Assembly (NCBI RefSeq): GCF_009728145.1
Contig: NZ_WOCA01000014.1
Span: 54,858 to 118,857, forward strand
Reading direction: 5' to 3'
DNA length: 64,000 nt
DNA from: Ornithinibacillus caprae
GTDB taxonomy: Bacteria; Bacillota; Bacilli; Bacillales; Amphibacillaceae
Shown here one piece after another: positions 52,278 through 61,912 of this stretch. The notes beneath the pieces were generated by a model, which worked only from the letters and a program-made list of their open reading frames with translations, was not told the origin of the DNA and did no database searches. The first letter of the stretch is position 1. Each line of letters starts with the position of its first letter. A program made the translations under genes and the position numbers.

Positions 52278-52332
52278 AGTGAATCTGCAATTAGTGGGGG
52301 GTATTGGCCCTTATATTCGAGATAATAAGCAC

Positions 52333-52372
52333 GGCTAGAGTTATTCTCATTGAGAACAACTCTAGCCTTTTC
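52333..52372. terminator. Bidirectional terminator
   Basis: GGCTAGAGTT pairs with AACTCTAGCC with an inner TTCTCA/TGAGAA stem, T run on the plus side. It separates the amidase gene and the convergent epimerase gene. Confidence 0.85.
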
Positions 52373-52378
52373 TTACCT

Positions 52379-53308
52379 TTAGACTTTATATACTTCCAAT
52401 GTCTTCTTTAACCCTTCTTGATAGGGTGTTTTAGGAACTTTCCCTATAAACTGCTCATATTTTTGCCCATCTAAAACAACTGGTTCTTCATTCAAGTACT
52501 GCATTTCCACAAACTCTCTCATCTGTTTATCGAATAATCCTACTAACCGAAGCATATTTTTCGTAACTGTCCCAACAGGCTTATTGTACCCAGTAACATC
52601 ACGAACTAGTTTTATTATTTCATCTCCTGTGATGACATCGTAGGCAGGTATATTCCAGCTCTGCCCATAGGCCACTTCATGTAAAGACAACTCAACAATC
52701 GCCTTCGCTCCATCGGGAGTATAAATATGTTCTCTTAACAAATCTTGCTTCCCTATAAATCTCGCCTTTTTACCATTAACTATATCTCTAAGCGTGTAAT
52801 TTATTTGCGCATTCTCAGCATACGGTCCATAAAAATCAGGAAAATGTGCAATAAAATATGGAACGCCTGATTGTTGGATTAAGTTTATCATTTCCAATCT
52901 TAATTTTCCCTTTTTGGTATTAGGGTTCTTAGGAGTGTTCTCCGTTATCTTCTTCCCATTGCTTCTTCCATAGGAATATATATTATCTACTACTGCAAGC
53001 TTTGCAGATGCATTTTTAGCTGTGTTTATTATATTTTGGTTTAATGGTATCAATTTCTCTTTCCAGTCCCCATATGGAATATTAATAGCATGATAGATAA
53101 TATCAACGTTTTGTGCTATTTCCTCTAATTCATATTGATTAAAAACATCTCCTGATTTCCATACTACATTTGGGTCTCCATCAAACATTTCATGTAGCCT
53201 TTTTTTTGTTCGTGCAAATGCAATTACTTCCATTCCACGCGCAGATAACTCTCTAACGATGGAATACCCCATCCCCCCTGTAGCTCCTAACACTAACGAT
53301 TTTTTCAT
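52379..53308 (-). CDS. NAD-dependent epimerase/dehydratase family (extended SDR) protein
   Basis: A 309-residue Rossmann protein. NAD(P)-binding GATGGMGYSIVREL is at residues 8-21, followed by FARTKKRL suggesting NADP. DIIYHAINIPYG and VDNIYSYGRSNG are substrate-domain segments; the active-site Tyr is probably in IYSYGR, although the Lys of the usual YxxxK is replaced. The substrate is unknown. A perfect TetR-type palindrome lies 20 bases upstream of the start, and the TetR gene follows on the same strand further upstream, so the gene is probably repressed by it. Confidence 0.83.
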   Translation of the reverse strand: MKKSLVLGATGGMGYSIVRELSARGMEVIAFARTKKRLHEMFDGDPNVVWKSGDVFNQYELEEIAQNVDIIYHAINIPYGDWKEKLIPLNQNIINTAKNASAKLAVVDNIYSYGRSNGKKITENTPKNPNTKKGKLRLEMINLIQQSGVPYFIAHFPDFYGPYAENAQINYTLRDIVNGKKARFIGKQDLLREHIYTPDGAKAIVELSLHEVAYGQSWNIPAYDVITGDEIIKLVRDVTGYNKPVGTVTKNMLRLVGLFDKQMREFVEMQYLNEEPVVLDGQKYEQFIGKVPKTPYQEGLKKTLEVYKV

Positions 53309-53327
53309 TACGTATTCCCCCTTTAAT

Positions 53328-53340
53328 TGACCAGTGGTCA
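53328..53340. promoter_or_regulatory. TetR operator before the epimerase gene
   Basis: Perfect palindrome TGACCA-G-TGGTCA. A near-identical site occurs upstream of the tetR gene at 53957. Confidence 0.75.
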
Positions 53341-53368
53341 GTTTTGTTTAAAAAAAGGTTTTAATCCT

Positions 53369-53941
53369 TTAATTTCTTGTCCATTTCAGTACCATTTCTA
53401 CATGAAATTCCGCCGCTCCCTTCACTTCATTAAAAGTTGTAATATGCCTTATATAGTGTGTTACAAAACCATGTAATGAAAGAAAAAGTGACCATACCTC
53501 TTGAATAGAAATTTGTTTTTCACTTAAGCTACTTACCTGTTTTGCAAATTTTTGATATGTCTTCATTGGGCCTTCATTCATAAAATTTCTTACTTCCTCT
53601 TCTTTAACTAAAAACATGATTTCATAATGGCTTTGATGGGTTAAACCAAATTCAATAAAACCTAAACACATCTGTCGGAGCTTTTCTTCATCGTCTGTAT
53701 CTTGATTAACAATTTCATCAATCGTTTGATCAAGCATTAAAAAATGTTTCTCAACTAATGCGTAAAATAATTCTGCTTTATTTTTAAAATGATAATAGAT
53801 TGCACCATGACTATAATTAAGTTTCTTTGCAATTTGTCTCATGGAAACATGTTGATACCCTTTCTCCACAAATAGATCTCTTGCCGCATTCATAATCATG
53901 TCACGAGTTAATTCAATTTTCACCGCTCTTCTTGCTACCAT
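53369..53941 (-). CDS. TetR/AcrR family transcriptional regulator
   Basis: A 190-residue repressor. The HTH (about 10-55) reads DMIMNAARDLFVEKGYQHVS then MRQIAKKLNYSHGAIYYHFK, typical of the family. The C-terminal ligand domain carries LCLGFIEFGLTHQSHYEIMF, as in TetR_C_13-like proteins. ATG 53941 is chosen for GGAGG 5 bases upstream. Operators flanking it and the epimerase gene have the shared form TTGAnCAGTGGTnAA. It lies 60 bases upstream of the epimerase gene on the same strand. Confidence 0.88.
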   Translation of the reverse strand: MVARRAVKIELTRDMIMNAARDLFVEKGYQHVSMRQIAKKLNYSHGAIYYHFKNKAELFYALVEKHFLMLDQTIDEIVNQDTDDEEKLRQMCLGFIEFGLTHQSHYEIMFLVKEEEVRNFMNEGPMKTYQKFAKQVSSLSEKQISIQEVWSLFLSLHGFVTHYIRHITTFNEVKGAAEFHVEMVLKWTRN

Positions 53942-53956
53942 TTTAACCTCCATTAA

Positions 53957-53972
53957 TTAACCACTGTTCAAT
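53957..53972. promoter_or_regulatory. TetR operator before the tetR gene
   Basis: TTAACCACTGTTCAAT, whose complement ATTGAACAGTGGTTAA matches the site at 53328 in all core positions but one. It suggests autoregulation. Confidence 0.7.
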
Positions 53973-54055
53973 TATTACTTTATTACAGCTCATCATAATA
54001 ATCAAACATAAAGCAAAAAAAAATGACTACACCTCTTTTATAGGAATAGCCATGT

Positions 54056-54565
54056 TCATTCATCATTCCAAACAATCTCACCACATTGTTCTTCATGATC
54101 TATTTTCACATCAAAATAATGCTTTTCATAAAAATACTCTAGCCTTTCTACATGATCAAAATCCCTTTTTACAATATCACCTGTTATAAATTGGACATTT
54201 TCATCACGTGCTAGTTCTTTTAAATGCTTCATCAAGATTGATCCGTACCCTTTATTTTCTTCTCCTTTAATATCTGCAATATGAATCGTATTATCATCTT
54301 TATACTCCGCTTGAATAGCAGAATTCCATTTCCCTCGGTAAGGCGTCTCGCAGTTATGAAGCATTAATTGACACGTTTCCTCTTCTTTATCTGCATATAT
54401 AATTACCCAATTATCTTCCTTCGTTTGATCAATACTTATTACTTCAGAATTCTTCGCGATTTCTCTTATATTATTTTGCATACGAAATAACTGTATTTCC
54501 AATGAATCTAATTCTTGTTTTAGTTCTTCTTTATTCTTTTCTTTTTCTAAAAATGCGGATTTCAT
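54056..54565 (-). CDS. GNAT family N-acetyltransferase with coiled-coil N terminus
   Basis: A 169-residue protein. Residues 1-42 form a charged coiled coil (EKEKNKEELKQELDSLEIQL). The GNAT core follows, with the acetyl-CoA loop GEENKGYGSILMKHLKELA (about 104-122, Q/RxxGxG-like as NKGYGS) and the C-terminal RLEYFYEKHYFDV. Substrate unknown. GGAGGTG lies 8 bases before the ATG. Monocistronic. Confidence 0.8.
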   Translation of the reverse strand: MKSAFLEKEKNKEELKQELDSLEIQLFRMQNNIREIAKNSEVISIDQTKEDNWVIIYADKEEETCQLMLHNCETPYRGKWNSAIQAEYKDDNTIHIADIKGEENKGYGSILMKHLKELARDENVQFITGDIVKRDFDHVERLEYFYEKHYFDVKIDHEEQCGEIVWNDE

Positions 54566-54745
54566 TACTTATTCACCTCCTTGCGTTTCTATGCAAACAC
54601 AGTCTGCTATTTTACTAGATTGTTAGGCATAATTTCAAGTGTTAGAAAATTCGCCATCAAATAAAATAAACAAATAGTACTTAATACTTAGACAAAAATG
54701 CCGATATATACTGAAAAGCGTCTTATCTACAATTGGGGGGTACAT

Positions 54746-56533
54746 ATGAAGAAAAATAAAATCAAGAAAACAAAACCAGTCAAAGTTAAAGAAAAGAAAA
54801 AAGGAATAAAAAAGAAGAGAAATATAAACGCATTTAAATTCTGGAAAAACACTAAAATAAGCAATAAGTATATGATCGCCTTTTTTACGACTGCCATCTT
54901 ATTCTTGATTGCTGGTAGTATAGTATATCTACAGTTAATCAAAGGACAAAATGATATCGAAGCAATTGATGAATATAGTAAGCGGGTAAATGACATGTCA
55001 GATATGGCTGCACTCATCCAGGTGAAAGATGTGCAAATTGCAGATTATCTACTTTCCGAAAGTAAAAGATACATAGAAGCATTTACAGACTACCAGGAAC
55101 AATTTGATACACTAGCAGCAGAAATTGAGCCAACACTAAATACGGATAAACAAAAAGAGATTTTTAATGAAATTAGAAAAAATGATCAAGAAATAAATGA
55201 AATGTTTTTTGGGGAAATCAGTGATGCTGTAGATAGCGGACAACAACATATGGCAGGATTAATCCGTAATCGTTCATCTGAGCTAAGAGCCTCAACAGTA
55301 GGGTTAGTTAATGAGTTAATGGACATTGTAAAGCAAGATCAAGAAGCAGCTGTTCAACAATCTAAAAGAAGCTTAGACGCAAGTGCATTACTTTTAGCTA
55401 TCGCAAATCCCATTGCATTAGTAGCAGGAATTATTTTCATGATTTTAGTAAGTCGCACTATTTCATCTAACTTGAAGCAAGTTGTAACGATTACTTCAGA
55501 GGTTGCAAAAGGAAATTTATTAGTACAATCTATGAGTTATGATGGTAAAGACGAAATTGGTCAGTTAGCTAATGCAGTAAATCAAATGAAGGATAATATC
55601 CGTAATATCTTATCAAAAGTTTCCTCCGCTTCCGAGTTAGTATCATCAAGAAGTGAAGAATTAACTCAATCAGCATCCGAAGTAAAAGAAGGTAATGAAC
55701 AAATTGCAACAACTATGGAAGAACTATCAACTGGAGCAGAAACCCAGGCAAATAGCGCTTCAGACTTAGCTGGAAATATGAGTGATTTTGTTCAAAAAGT
55801 ACAACAGTCAGAACAAGATGGTAAAGGAGTCGCATCTTCATCCGAACATGTACTTTCTTTAACTAATGATGGAACGGCACTTATGAAAAAATCTGTCGAT
55901 CAAATGAAACAAATTGATTCAATCGTTTCAGAATCTGTACAAAAGGTAAAAGGGTTAGAAAATCAATCTAACGAGATATCAAAACTAGTCCTCGTTATTA
56001 AAGATATTGCTGATCAAACCAACCTGCTATCCTTGAATGCTGCGATTGAGGCTGCAAGAGCAGGTGAGCATGGAAAAGGTTTTGCGGTAGTGGCAGATGA
56101 AGTGAGAAAGCTTTCCGAACAAGTAGCATCATCAGTCGGAGAAATAACTACCATCGTTAGAAGTATTCAAAGTGAAACAAATGACGTAGTTACCTCATTG
56201 AATAATGGATATGGCGAAGTTAAAGAAGGAACCGCTCAAATTGAGACTACCGGAAAGAACTTTGAAAGTATCAATTATTTTGTTTCAGAAATGGCTGATA
56301 AGATCTCTACCATTTCTACAAACCTTAGTAATATTGCAGAAAATAGTACAAACATGAATAATTTAATTGAAGAAATCGCTTCTGTTTCAGAAGAATCAGC
56401 AGCGGGCGTGGAGCAAGCAGCTGCATCTTCTCAACAAACATCTAGTTCTATGGAAGAAGTTTCAAGTAATGCAGAAGAACTAGCAGAATTAGCAGAACAA
56501 TTAAGCAAAGAATTAAAAATCTTTAAAATATAA
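54746..56533 (+). CDS. Methyl-accepting chemotaxis protein
   Basis: A 595-residue receptor. The N terminus (1-40) is extremely basic (mostly Lys). TM1 is about 43-64, a four-helix-bundle sensor domain follows outside the cell (about 65-208), and TM2 is about 212-234. HAMP ([20 protein letters not shown]) comes next, then a signalling domain with hairpin tip EIATVVRSI-type and [37 protein letters not shown]. It would signal to CheA/CheW. GGGGGG lies 5 bases before ATG 54746; the frame open to 54698 has no site. Ligand unknown. Confidence 0.92.
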   Translation: MKKNKIKKTKPVKVKEKKKGIKKKRNINAFKFWKNTKISNKYMIAFFTTAILFLIAGSIVYLQLIKGQNDIEAIDEYSKRVNDMSDMAALIQVKDVQIADYLLSESKRYIEAFTDYQEQFDTLAAEIEPTLNTDKQKEIFNEIRKNDQEINEMFFGEISDAVDSGQQHMAGLIRNRSSELRASTVGLVNELMDIVKQDQEAAVQQSKRSLDASALLLAIANPIALVAGIIFMILVSRTISSNLKQVVTITSEVAKGNLLVQSMSYDGKDEIGQLANAVNQMKDNIRNILSKVSSASELVSSRSEELTQSASEVKEGNEQIATTMEELSTGAETQANSASDLAGNMSDFVQKVQQSEQDGKGVASSSEHVLSLTNDGTALMKKSVDQMKQIDSIVSESVQKVKGLENQSNEISKLVLVIKDIADQTNLLSLNAAIEAARAGEHGKGFAVVADEVRKLSEQVASSVGEITTIVRSIQSETNDVVTSLNNGYGEVKEGTAQIETTGKNFESINYFVSEMADKISTISTNLSNIAENSTNMNNLIEEIASVSEESAAGVEQAAASSQQTSSSMEEVSSNAEELAELAEQLSKELKIFKI

Positions 56534-56537
56534 CAAA

Positions 56538-56580
56538 GAGAGTCTATGTCTAGTATTTATAGGCATAGATTCTTTCTTTT
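56538..56580 (+). terminator. Terminator of the chemoreceptor gene
   Basis: GAGTCTATG pairs with CATAGATTC (one G-U), followed by TTTCTTTT. Confidence 0.75.
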
Positions 56581-56664
56581 CATAAGTTTGTTCTCTAAAG
56601 ATCCTTTAATAAAACGAAGAATGCAGTAGCAATTGAACCGTATACTAATAATGGAGGTGATAAT

Positions 56665-56979
56665 ATGATCGTTGTAACAACAGAACAAATTTCAGGTAAA
56701 AGTATCGCTGAAGTAAAAGGTTTCGTTCAAGGCAGTACGGTGCAATCGAAGCATGTAGGAAGAGATATTGGTGCCGGACTAAAAACCCTTGTTGGAGGTG
56801 AGATCAAAGGATATTCAGACATGATGGTGGAGGCTAGAAAAGTCGCCTTTAAACGTATGGAAAAAGAAGCCGAAAACATTGGAGCCAATGCTATAGTAGG
56901 CATGCGGTATCAAACTTCTCAAGTTATGAGTGCAGCATCAGAAGTAATAGCATATGGAACAGCAGTACGAATTGACTAA
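56665..56979 (+). CDS. YbjQ/UPF0145 family protein (DUF74)
   Basis: A 104-residue cytoplasmic protein of the UPF0145 (heavy-metal-binding-like) family, predicted to form pentamers. Markers are VTTEQISGKSIAEVKGFVQG at the start, GGEIKGYSDMMVEARKVAFK and ENIGANAIVGMRYQTS. The family's role is not established. GGAGGTG lies 7 bases before the ATG. Monocistronic; a perfect bidirectional terminator follows. Confidence 0.9.
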   Translation: MIVVTTEQISGKSIAEVKGFVQGSTVQSKHVGRDIGAGLKTLVGGEIKGYSDMMVEARKVAFKRMEKEAENIGANAIVGMRYQTSQVMSAASEVIAYGTAVRID

Positions 56980-56992
56980 AACGATGGATATT

Positions 56993-57026
56993 AAAATGAT
57001 CTACCAAATTAACGGTAGATCATTTT
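56993..57026. terminator. Bidirectional terminator
   Basis: AAAATGATCTACC pairs perfectly with GGTAGATCATTTT across an 8-base loop, between convergent genes. Confidence 0.85.
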
Positions 57027-57027
57027 A

Positions 57028-57588
57028 TCACTCTGATAAAAAGCAGTTTTGAGTATGGTCATTCACCATTCCAGTAGCCTGCATAAAAGCATAACAAATA
57101 GTAGGTCCAACAAATGAAAAGCCACGTTTCTTCAAATCTTTGCTCATTTGTTCCGACTCTTTCGTAGATGAAGGTACTTCATCATGTGTTTTCCAATGAT
57201 TATTAATCGGCTCCCCACCTACAAATTTCCATATATATTGATTAAAGCTGCCAAACTCTTCTTGCACACGTAGAAAAGCCTTCGCATTCTTTATAACAGA
57301 ACGTATCTTTAATTTATTTCGGATAATCCCTTCATCTAGCATTAATTCAGTTATTTTTTCATCATCAAAGTGTATTAATCGATCTGCTTCAAAGTTCGCA
57401 AATGCCTTTCGATAGTTTTCTCGACGTCTTAAAATTGTAATCCAACTTAAACCCGCTTGTGCTCCTTCAAGAGATAGCATTTCAAACAGTTCTCGATCAT
57501 CATATGTTGGTCTTCCCCATTCATGATCATGATATTCAATATATAACTGATCGTCCTTCGGAACCCATTTACATCTTTCTTTTTCCAT
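57028..57588 (-). CDS. tag: DNA-3-methyladenine glycosylase I
   Basis: A 186-residue helix-hairpin-helix glycosylase removing 3-methyladenine from DNA. Zinc ligands and active-site residues are in RCKWVPKDDQLYIEYHDHEW (Cys near the N terminus, His pair) and GFSFVGPTICYAFMQATGMV followed by NDHTQNC. LEGAQAGLSWITIL supplies the 3-methyladenine-recognising Glu. ATG 57588 lies 1 base after the stop of the sulfurtransferase gene (TAG-A-ATG) with AAAGG upstream, so it is coupled. Last gene of an acetyltransferase-sulfurtransferase-tag operon. Confidence 0.93.
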   Translation of the reverse strand: MEKERCKWVPKDDQLYIEYHDHEWGRPTYDDRELFEMLSLEGAQAGLSWITILRRRENYRKAFANFEADRLIHFDDEKITELMLDEGIIRNKLKIRSVIKNAKAFLRVQEEFGSFNQYIWKFVGGEPINNHWKTHDEVPSSTKESEQMSKDLKKRGFSFVGPTICYAFMQATGMVNDHTQNCFLSE

Positions 57589-57589
57589 T

Positions 57590-58426
57590 CTACTCATCCT
57601 TTGTTTCTACTCTATTTTCTTCATAGGATATCCAATCACTATAGCTACCAGGATATAATTTAACGTTAGTAAACCCAATTCGTTTTAATGCCAATATATT
57701 TGGACAAGCAGACACACCTGAGCCACAAGAAACAATGATTTCGGCTCCCTTATCCAAAGAAGAAAAATGTTCTTTTAATGTGTCTTCATCCTTCCAGGAA
57801 CCATCCTCATGTAAAACCTCCTTCCAAAAGAAGTTCCTTGCTCCTGGAATATGTCCAGCCTTTGCATACAAAGGCTCTACTTTGCCTAAATACCTTTCTT
57901 TTGAACGAGAGTCTATTAAAACAGCATTACTAGACATGATATTTTCCTTTATTTTACGAATATCAACCACTTCATCTTCGTTTACTTTTGGTATAAAATT
58001 TTTCTTTGCATATGTAGGGATTTCAACTGAAACCTTATTTCCTTGCTTCACCCAACACTGATATCCGCCATCCAACACGTACACTTTCTCATGCCCCATA
58101 TACTGTAAAAGCCACCATAATCTCGAAGCGAACATATCATTTTGTTGATCATAAACAACAACTGTTGTTCCATGATCGATTCCTATCTCACCTAATTTAC
58201 TTGAAAATTCATTAGAATCTGGTAAAGGGTGATTTCCTCCATGCTTTTGAACTTCTCCTGATAAGTCTTTATTTAAATCTAAATAGACAGCACCAGGAAT
58301 ATGTCCCTCCACATATGCTTTTCTACCAGCATCAGTATCATTCAACTGAAAGCGTACATCAACTACTACCGTCTCATCTTCATGGTTATTTAACCTATCC
58401 ACTAATTGTTCAACACGCATTAACAT
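57590..58426 (-). CDS. Thiosulfate/3-mercaptopyruvate sulfurtransferase (tandem rhodanese)
   Basis: A 278-residue two-domain rhodanese. The N-terminal inactive domain (1-140) has GHIPGAVYLDLNKDLSG. The C-terminal catalytic domain has GHIPGARNFFWKE and the active-site loop VSCGSGVSACP, whose first Cys is the sulfur carrier. The CGSGVSA loop is of the mercaptopyruvate sulfurtransferase kind. ATG 58426 is chosen for GGAGGGGAG 7 bases upstream; the frame begins at 58444 inside that site. It follows the GNAT gene within a few bases. Confidence 0.9.
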   Translation of the reverse strand: MLMRVEQLVDRLNNHEDETVVVDVRFQLNDTDAGRKAYVEGHIPGAVYLDLNKDLSGEVQKHGGNHPLPDSNEFSSKLGEIGIDHGTTVVVYDQQNDMFASRLWWLLQYMGHEKVYVLDGGYQCWVKQGNKVSVEIPTYAKKNFIPKVNEDEVVDIRKIKENIMSSNAVLIDSRSKERYLGKVEPLYAKAGHIPGARNFFWKEVLHEDGSWKDEDTLKEHFSSLDKGAEIIVSCGSGVSACPNILALKRIGFTNVKLYPGSYSDWISYEENRVETKDE

Positions 58427-58430
58427 TTTC

Positions 58431-58940
58431 TTACTCCCCTCCATTATTTAATACTTTCCCCATGTAATACTCATCTACAAATCTGTTATTAATAAATAGT
58501 GAATCTTTCTTAACTCCTTCCAATTCGAATCCAGCCTTTTGATACAGGGAAACTCCCGCTTCATTTTCCGTGACAACCGTTAATTCTAATCGATGGATTC
58601 CTTGATGAGTTGCCCATTGATTTAATTCCTTAAACAACGCTGTCCCAATCCCTTTTCCCCTATAGGTTGAAAGAATACCTATAACTATATACGCACGATG
58701 CATAGTTCTTTTGGTTGTTCCACCAATAGCGAAAAGATATCCTACTAACCCGTGATTCCCTTCTGCAAGCAATATACACGAATTATCTTGTTCTGTTAAA
58801 GCTTTAATCATTGCGCCTTGTTTTTCAGCTGTAGGATTTCTCTCACCAGGTTCAAATAACATATACTCACTACTTTTTTCGACCTGTTTTATTAGCCTGG
58901 CCAAGTTTTCTGCATCATCTAATACTGCATGTCTAATCAT
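58431..58940 (-). CDS. GNAT family N-acetyltransferase
   Basis: A 169-residue acetyltransferase (RimI-like). The acetyl-CoA loop is [19 protein letters not shown] (about 99-117), with [20 protein letters not shown] and FELEG as motif B. Similar to bacillary ribosomal-protein or small-molecule acetylases; the substrate is unknown. ATG 58940 has GGAGTG 6-7 bases upstream; three further codons upstream contain that site. First gene of the operon with the sulfurtransferase and tag. Confidence 0.86.
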   Translation of the reverse strand: MIRHAVLDDAENLARLIKQVEKSSEYMLFEPGERNPTAEKQGAMIKALTEQDNSCILLAEGNHGLVGYLFAIGGTTKRTMHRAYIVIGILSTYRGKGIGTALFKELNQWATHQGIHRLELTVVTENEAGVSLYQKAGFELEGVKKDSLFINNRFVDEYYMGKVLNNGGE

Positions 58941-58996
58941 ACATAACACTCCATTCTTCATATTTAATATATTCGCTAAAAGTTAGTGTTTTCCTC

Positions 58997-59025
58997 TTAG
59001 AAAATATTTCGAGTTACGGTATAAT
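58997..59025 (+). promoter_or_regulatory. Candidate pepT promoter
   Basis: TTAGAA (58997), 17 bases, perfect TATAAT (59020-59025), 34 bases before the pepT start. Confidence 0.5.
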
Positions 59026-59059
59026 TAAAACAATACGAATCGAAGGAGAGATCTTTACC

Positions 59060-60289
59060 ATGAAGGAAGACATAATAAAGCGATTTACTACATATGTAAA
59101 AGTTGATACGCAGTCCAATGAAGAAAGCAACACCACCCCTTCTACTCCCGGACAGCTTGAACTAGCCAAACAATTAGTTCTCGAATTAAAAGAAATTGGG
59201 ATGGAAGATGTAACAATTGATGAAAACGGTTATGTAATGGCAACATTACCCGCAAATGCTAAAAAAGATGTACCTACTATTGGTTTTTTAGCTCATGTAG
59301 ATACAGCTACAGATTTTACAGGTAAAAACGTGAATCCGCAGATTGTGGAGAACTTCGATGGGAATGATCTGACATTAAATGAAGAGTTAAACGTTGTTTT
59401 GTCAGCCAATGATTTTCCTGAGTTACCAAGTTATAAAGGGCATACGTTAATTACAACCGATGGCACGACCCTTCTAGGTGCTGACAACAAGGCAGGAGTT
59501 GCCGAAATTATGACAGCAATGGACTATCTGATAAAACATCCAGAAATTGAACACGGAAAAATTCGTGTAGCGTTCACTCCAGATGAAGAAATCGGACGTG
59601 GGCCACATAAATTTGATGTGGAGCAGTTTAATGCAACATATGCATATACCGTTGATGGTGGCCCATTAGGAGAATTACAATACGAAAGCTTCAATGCAGC
59701 TGCAGCTAAAGTAACGTTTAAAGGAAATAGTGTGCATCCTGGAACTGCTAAAAATAAAATGATAAACTCCGGAAAAATGGCAGCAGAATTTATTAATAAA
59801 TTCCCTGAACAGGAATCTCCTGAGCATACAGAAGAATATGAGGGTTTTTACCACTTAATCTCTGTTAACGGGGATGTAGAAAAGACAACTGTATATTACA
59901 TTATTCGAGACTTTGACAAGGGAAATTTTGAATCTAGAAAAGAAACATTTCATCAATTTTCTAAAGAGTTAAAAGAAAAATATGGGGAATCACGTGTTGA
60001 ACTAGAAATGAAAGATCAATATTACAATATGCGTGAAAAGATCGAACCTGTTATGGAAATCATTGAGATTGCCAAACAAGCAATGGATAATTTAAATATC
60101 AAACCGATTATTAGACCAGTTCGTGGCGGAACCGATGGATCCCAAATTTCATACATGGGCTTACCTACACCAAATATTTTTACCGGTGGAGAAAACTTCC
60201 ATGGTAAATTTGAATATATTTCTGTGGATAATATGGAAAAAGCAACGAACGTAATTATAGAGATTTGTAGATTATTTGCAGAAAAGTAA
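59060..60289 (+). CDS. pepT: Peptidase T (tripeptidase)
   Basis: A 409-residue M20B aminotripeptidase in the cytoplasm. Zinc and catalytic motifs are [13 protein letters not shown] (about 75-87), [17 protein letters not shown] (about 133-149), [15 protein letters not shown] (Glu pair) and TVDGGPLGE. The dimerisation domain has [15 protein letters not shown], and [20 protein letters not shown] with [12 protein letters not shown] close the active site. Full length. AAGGAG precedes the ATG. Monocistronic, convergent with the MFS gene. Confidence 0.95.
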   Translation: MKEDIIKRFTTYVKVDTQSNEESNTTPSTPGQLELAKQLVLELKEIGMEDVTIDENGYVMATLPANAKKDVPTIGFLAHVDTATDFTGKNVNPQIVENFDGNDLTLNEELNVVLSANDFPELPSYKGHTLITTDGTTLLGADNKAGVAEIMTAMDYLIKHPEIEHGKIRVAFTPDEEIGRGPHKFDVEQFNATYAYTVDGGPLGELQYESFNAAAAKVTFKGNSVHPGTAKNKMINSGKMAAEFINKFPEQESPEHTEEYEGFYHLISVNGDVEKTTVYYIIRDFDKGNFESRKETFHQFSKELKEKYGESRVELEMKDQYYNMREKIEPVMEIIEIAKQAMDNLNIKPIIRPVRGGTDGSQISYMGLPTPNIFTGGENFHGKFEYISVDNMEKATNVIIEICRLFAEK

Positions 60290-60298
60290 TGGATAATA

Positions 60299-60323
60299 GT
60301 CAGATTCTACTTGAATCTGACTA
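60299..60323. terminator. Hairpin between pepT and the MFS gene
   Basis: AGTCAGATTC pairs with GAATCTGACT across TACTT. T runs are poor on both sides, so termination efficiency is uncertain. Confidence 0.55.
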
Positions 60324-60327
60324 CTAC

Positions 60328-61515
60328 TTACCTCTTAATTAAGAAAGATACAACAAAACCAATGACCAGTAGAAATGCGAAAACACTAAATGTAATTATA
60401 TAGTTACCTGTTGTCATTAATGCTATTCCGACAATCGGTCCTAGCATAGCACCAATGAATAAAATAAATGCGTAAAAGGAATTTGCTAGTGCTCGTTGTT
60501 TCCCACCTAATTCTCCTACCAGCATCATGATTGCTGGAAATATCATTGAAATACCACCCACATAAATAATACTTACGAATACAATCCAAAATAAATTTGG
60601 TGCTATACCAAGAGAGAAAAGACCGATAATAGCCATTAACAGTCCTAACCGTAGTGTAGTCATTAACCCTATTTTATGAACAATCATTCCAGTTAATGGA
60701 GATAACACCATCCCTATTATTCCTGCAGCACGAACAAATAATATCCCTTTCTCCGAAAGATCAAATGGTGCATTCCCTAAATAACTCCCTAATACAGTAT
60801 ACATACCAATGAAGGTAAGCAATAAAAATATTGTAATGGTATAACAAAATAAAAAATTACTTTGTGAAAATATAATTTTTGCTTGCTTGAGGTAATCATA
60901 CAGTCCGTTTGTAGTATTTCTATTTTCTGAGGAAGGGAGAATAAACTGAACTGCAACAAAGGTTAGAAGATAAAAGAATCCAAACAAAATAAACACAAAT
61001 TGCCATTCAAACGTTTGATTAATAACATCCGCTATTACTTGACCAAAGATTCCTGCAGTTACGTATCCAAAACTAATAAACCCTACTGCTGTAACGATTT
61101 GTTTCTTCGGAAAGATATCAAATACATAGGCTAACGCTGTTGGTGCGAATGTTGCTGCAACAAATCCTTGTACTCCTCTTAGTATTACTAAACCATAAAA
61201 TGAATGGATAAAGCCTATTATAAATGTTGTAACGGTTAGGGCTAACAGACCGAATACGATAATTTGCTTTCTACCATATCGATCAGCAAGTGGACCAAAG
61301 AATAAAAAACCAATTCCATAAAACAAAGAAAAGGAACTACTAGTCCAGGCAGCTATGGAATGTGTTACTTGAAATTCACTTGAAAAGGGAATAATTAGTG
61401 GTGTTGTCACATACACACTAGAAACAACAATTAATGCGCACCAAAATAACATGCCAGTTATAAATCCGTAATTGGTCTTCACCTGAGGTTTAGTCTTTGT
61501 AGCTACCTGATACAT
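60328..61515 (-). CDS. MFS transporter
   Basis: A 395-residue, twelve-helix major facilitator protein, probably a proton-driven exporter. Markers are GPLADRYGRKQIIVFG between helices 2 and 3 (motif A, about 74-89), VILRGVQGFVAATFAPTALA in helix 4-5, and the central loop between helices 6 and 7 (about 195-215). YxeH/YgaY-type DHA1 relatives fit best. Substrate unknown. GAGGAGAGG lies 6 bases before the ATG. Monocistronic. Its upstream region carries copies of the dispersed alternative-hairpin element. Confidence 0.87.
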   Translation of the reverse strand: MYQVATKTKPQVKTNYGFITGMLFWCALIVVSSVYVTTPLIIPFSSEFQVTHSIAAWTSSSFSLFYGIGFLFFGPLADRYGRKQIIVFGLLALTVTTFIIGFIHSFYGLVILRGVQGFVAATFAPTALAYVFDIFPKKQIVTAVGFISFGYVTAGIFGQVIADVINQTFEWQFVFILFGFFYLLTFVAVQFILPSSENRNTTNGLYDYLKQAKIIFSQSNFLFCYTITIFLLLTFIGMYTVLGSYLGNAPFDLSEKGILFVRAAGIIGMVLSPLTGMIVHKIGLMTTLRLGLLMAIIGLFSLGIAPNLFWIVFVSIIYVGGISMIFPAIMMLVGELGGKQRALANSFYAFILFIGAMLGPIVGIALMTTGNYIITFSVFAFLLVIGFVVSFLIKR

Positions 61516-61691
61516 CCAGATCCTCTCCTCTTATCTTCTATATACATATGGCAAACAAACTAGGATTGTGCGAATGATAAAGCGTTGTTTACATATATGG
61601 TGAATCTTCAATCAATGGGGTTTTCATCACCTCCACTGATTGTTAGCACCGCAAGGGTATGATCTAAAGGCCATTGAACATATTGGTAATT

Positions 61692-61754
61692 ACCGGAAAA
61701 TTTCACTTCGTGGGTTTGAAGTGGGATCTTACTGCCAGTTATAGTGGAATAAAT
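61692..61754 (+). repeat. Dispersed alternative-hairpin element, diverged copy D
   Basis: TTTCACTTCGTGGGTTTGAAGTGGGATCTTACTGCC is present in the order TTTCACTTC, TTTGAAGTGGGATC, TTACTGCCAGTTA, then GTGGAATAAAT. It retains the CACTTC/GAAGTG stem but has lost the left GGGCAGT arm. Confidence 0.55.
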
Positions 61755-61829
61755 AGCCTATTGCCCTCTTTCCAGAAAATATGAGAAAATAGAGTATGCG
61801 TTTCATTTTAAATAAAGTGAAACTTCATT

Positions 61830-61866
61830 CAGTGGGGGTCTTACTGCCCGTTACATGCGGGATAAA
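61830..61866 (+). repeat. Dispersed alternative-hairpin element, right end copy C
   Basis: CAGTGGGGGTCTTACTGCCC then GTTACATGCGGGATAAA, identical to the right end of copies A and B. The left part is replaced by AAACTTCATT, also found near 15118. Confidence 0.75.
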
Positions 61867-61912
61867 TTACAATTGAGGTATACTGCTCACCTAAGATTAA
61901 GGAGAGACTAAC

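Larger units (their letters stand above)
61516..61912. other. Gene-free region carrying two partial dispersed elements
   Basis: Between the divergent MFS and VanY-like genes. Besides promoters (not clearly resolved) it holds a diverged copy of the alternative-hairpin element (about 61692-61754) and the right part of another (61830-61866). TTAGCACCGCAAGGGTATGA near 61638 resembles TTAGCACCGCCAGCGTATGA near 11085, so a third, weaker repeat may exist. Confidence 0.5.
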
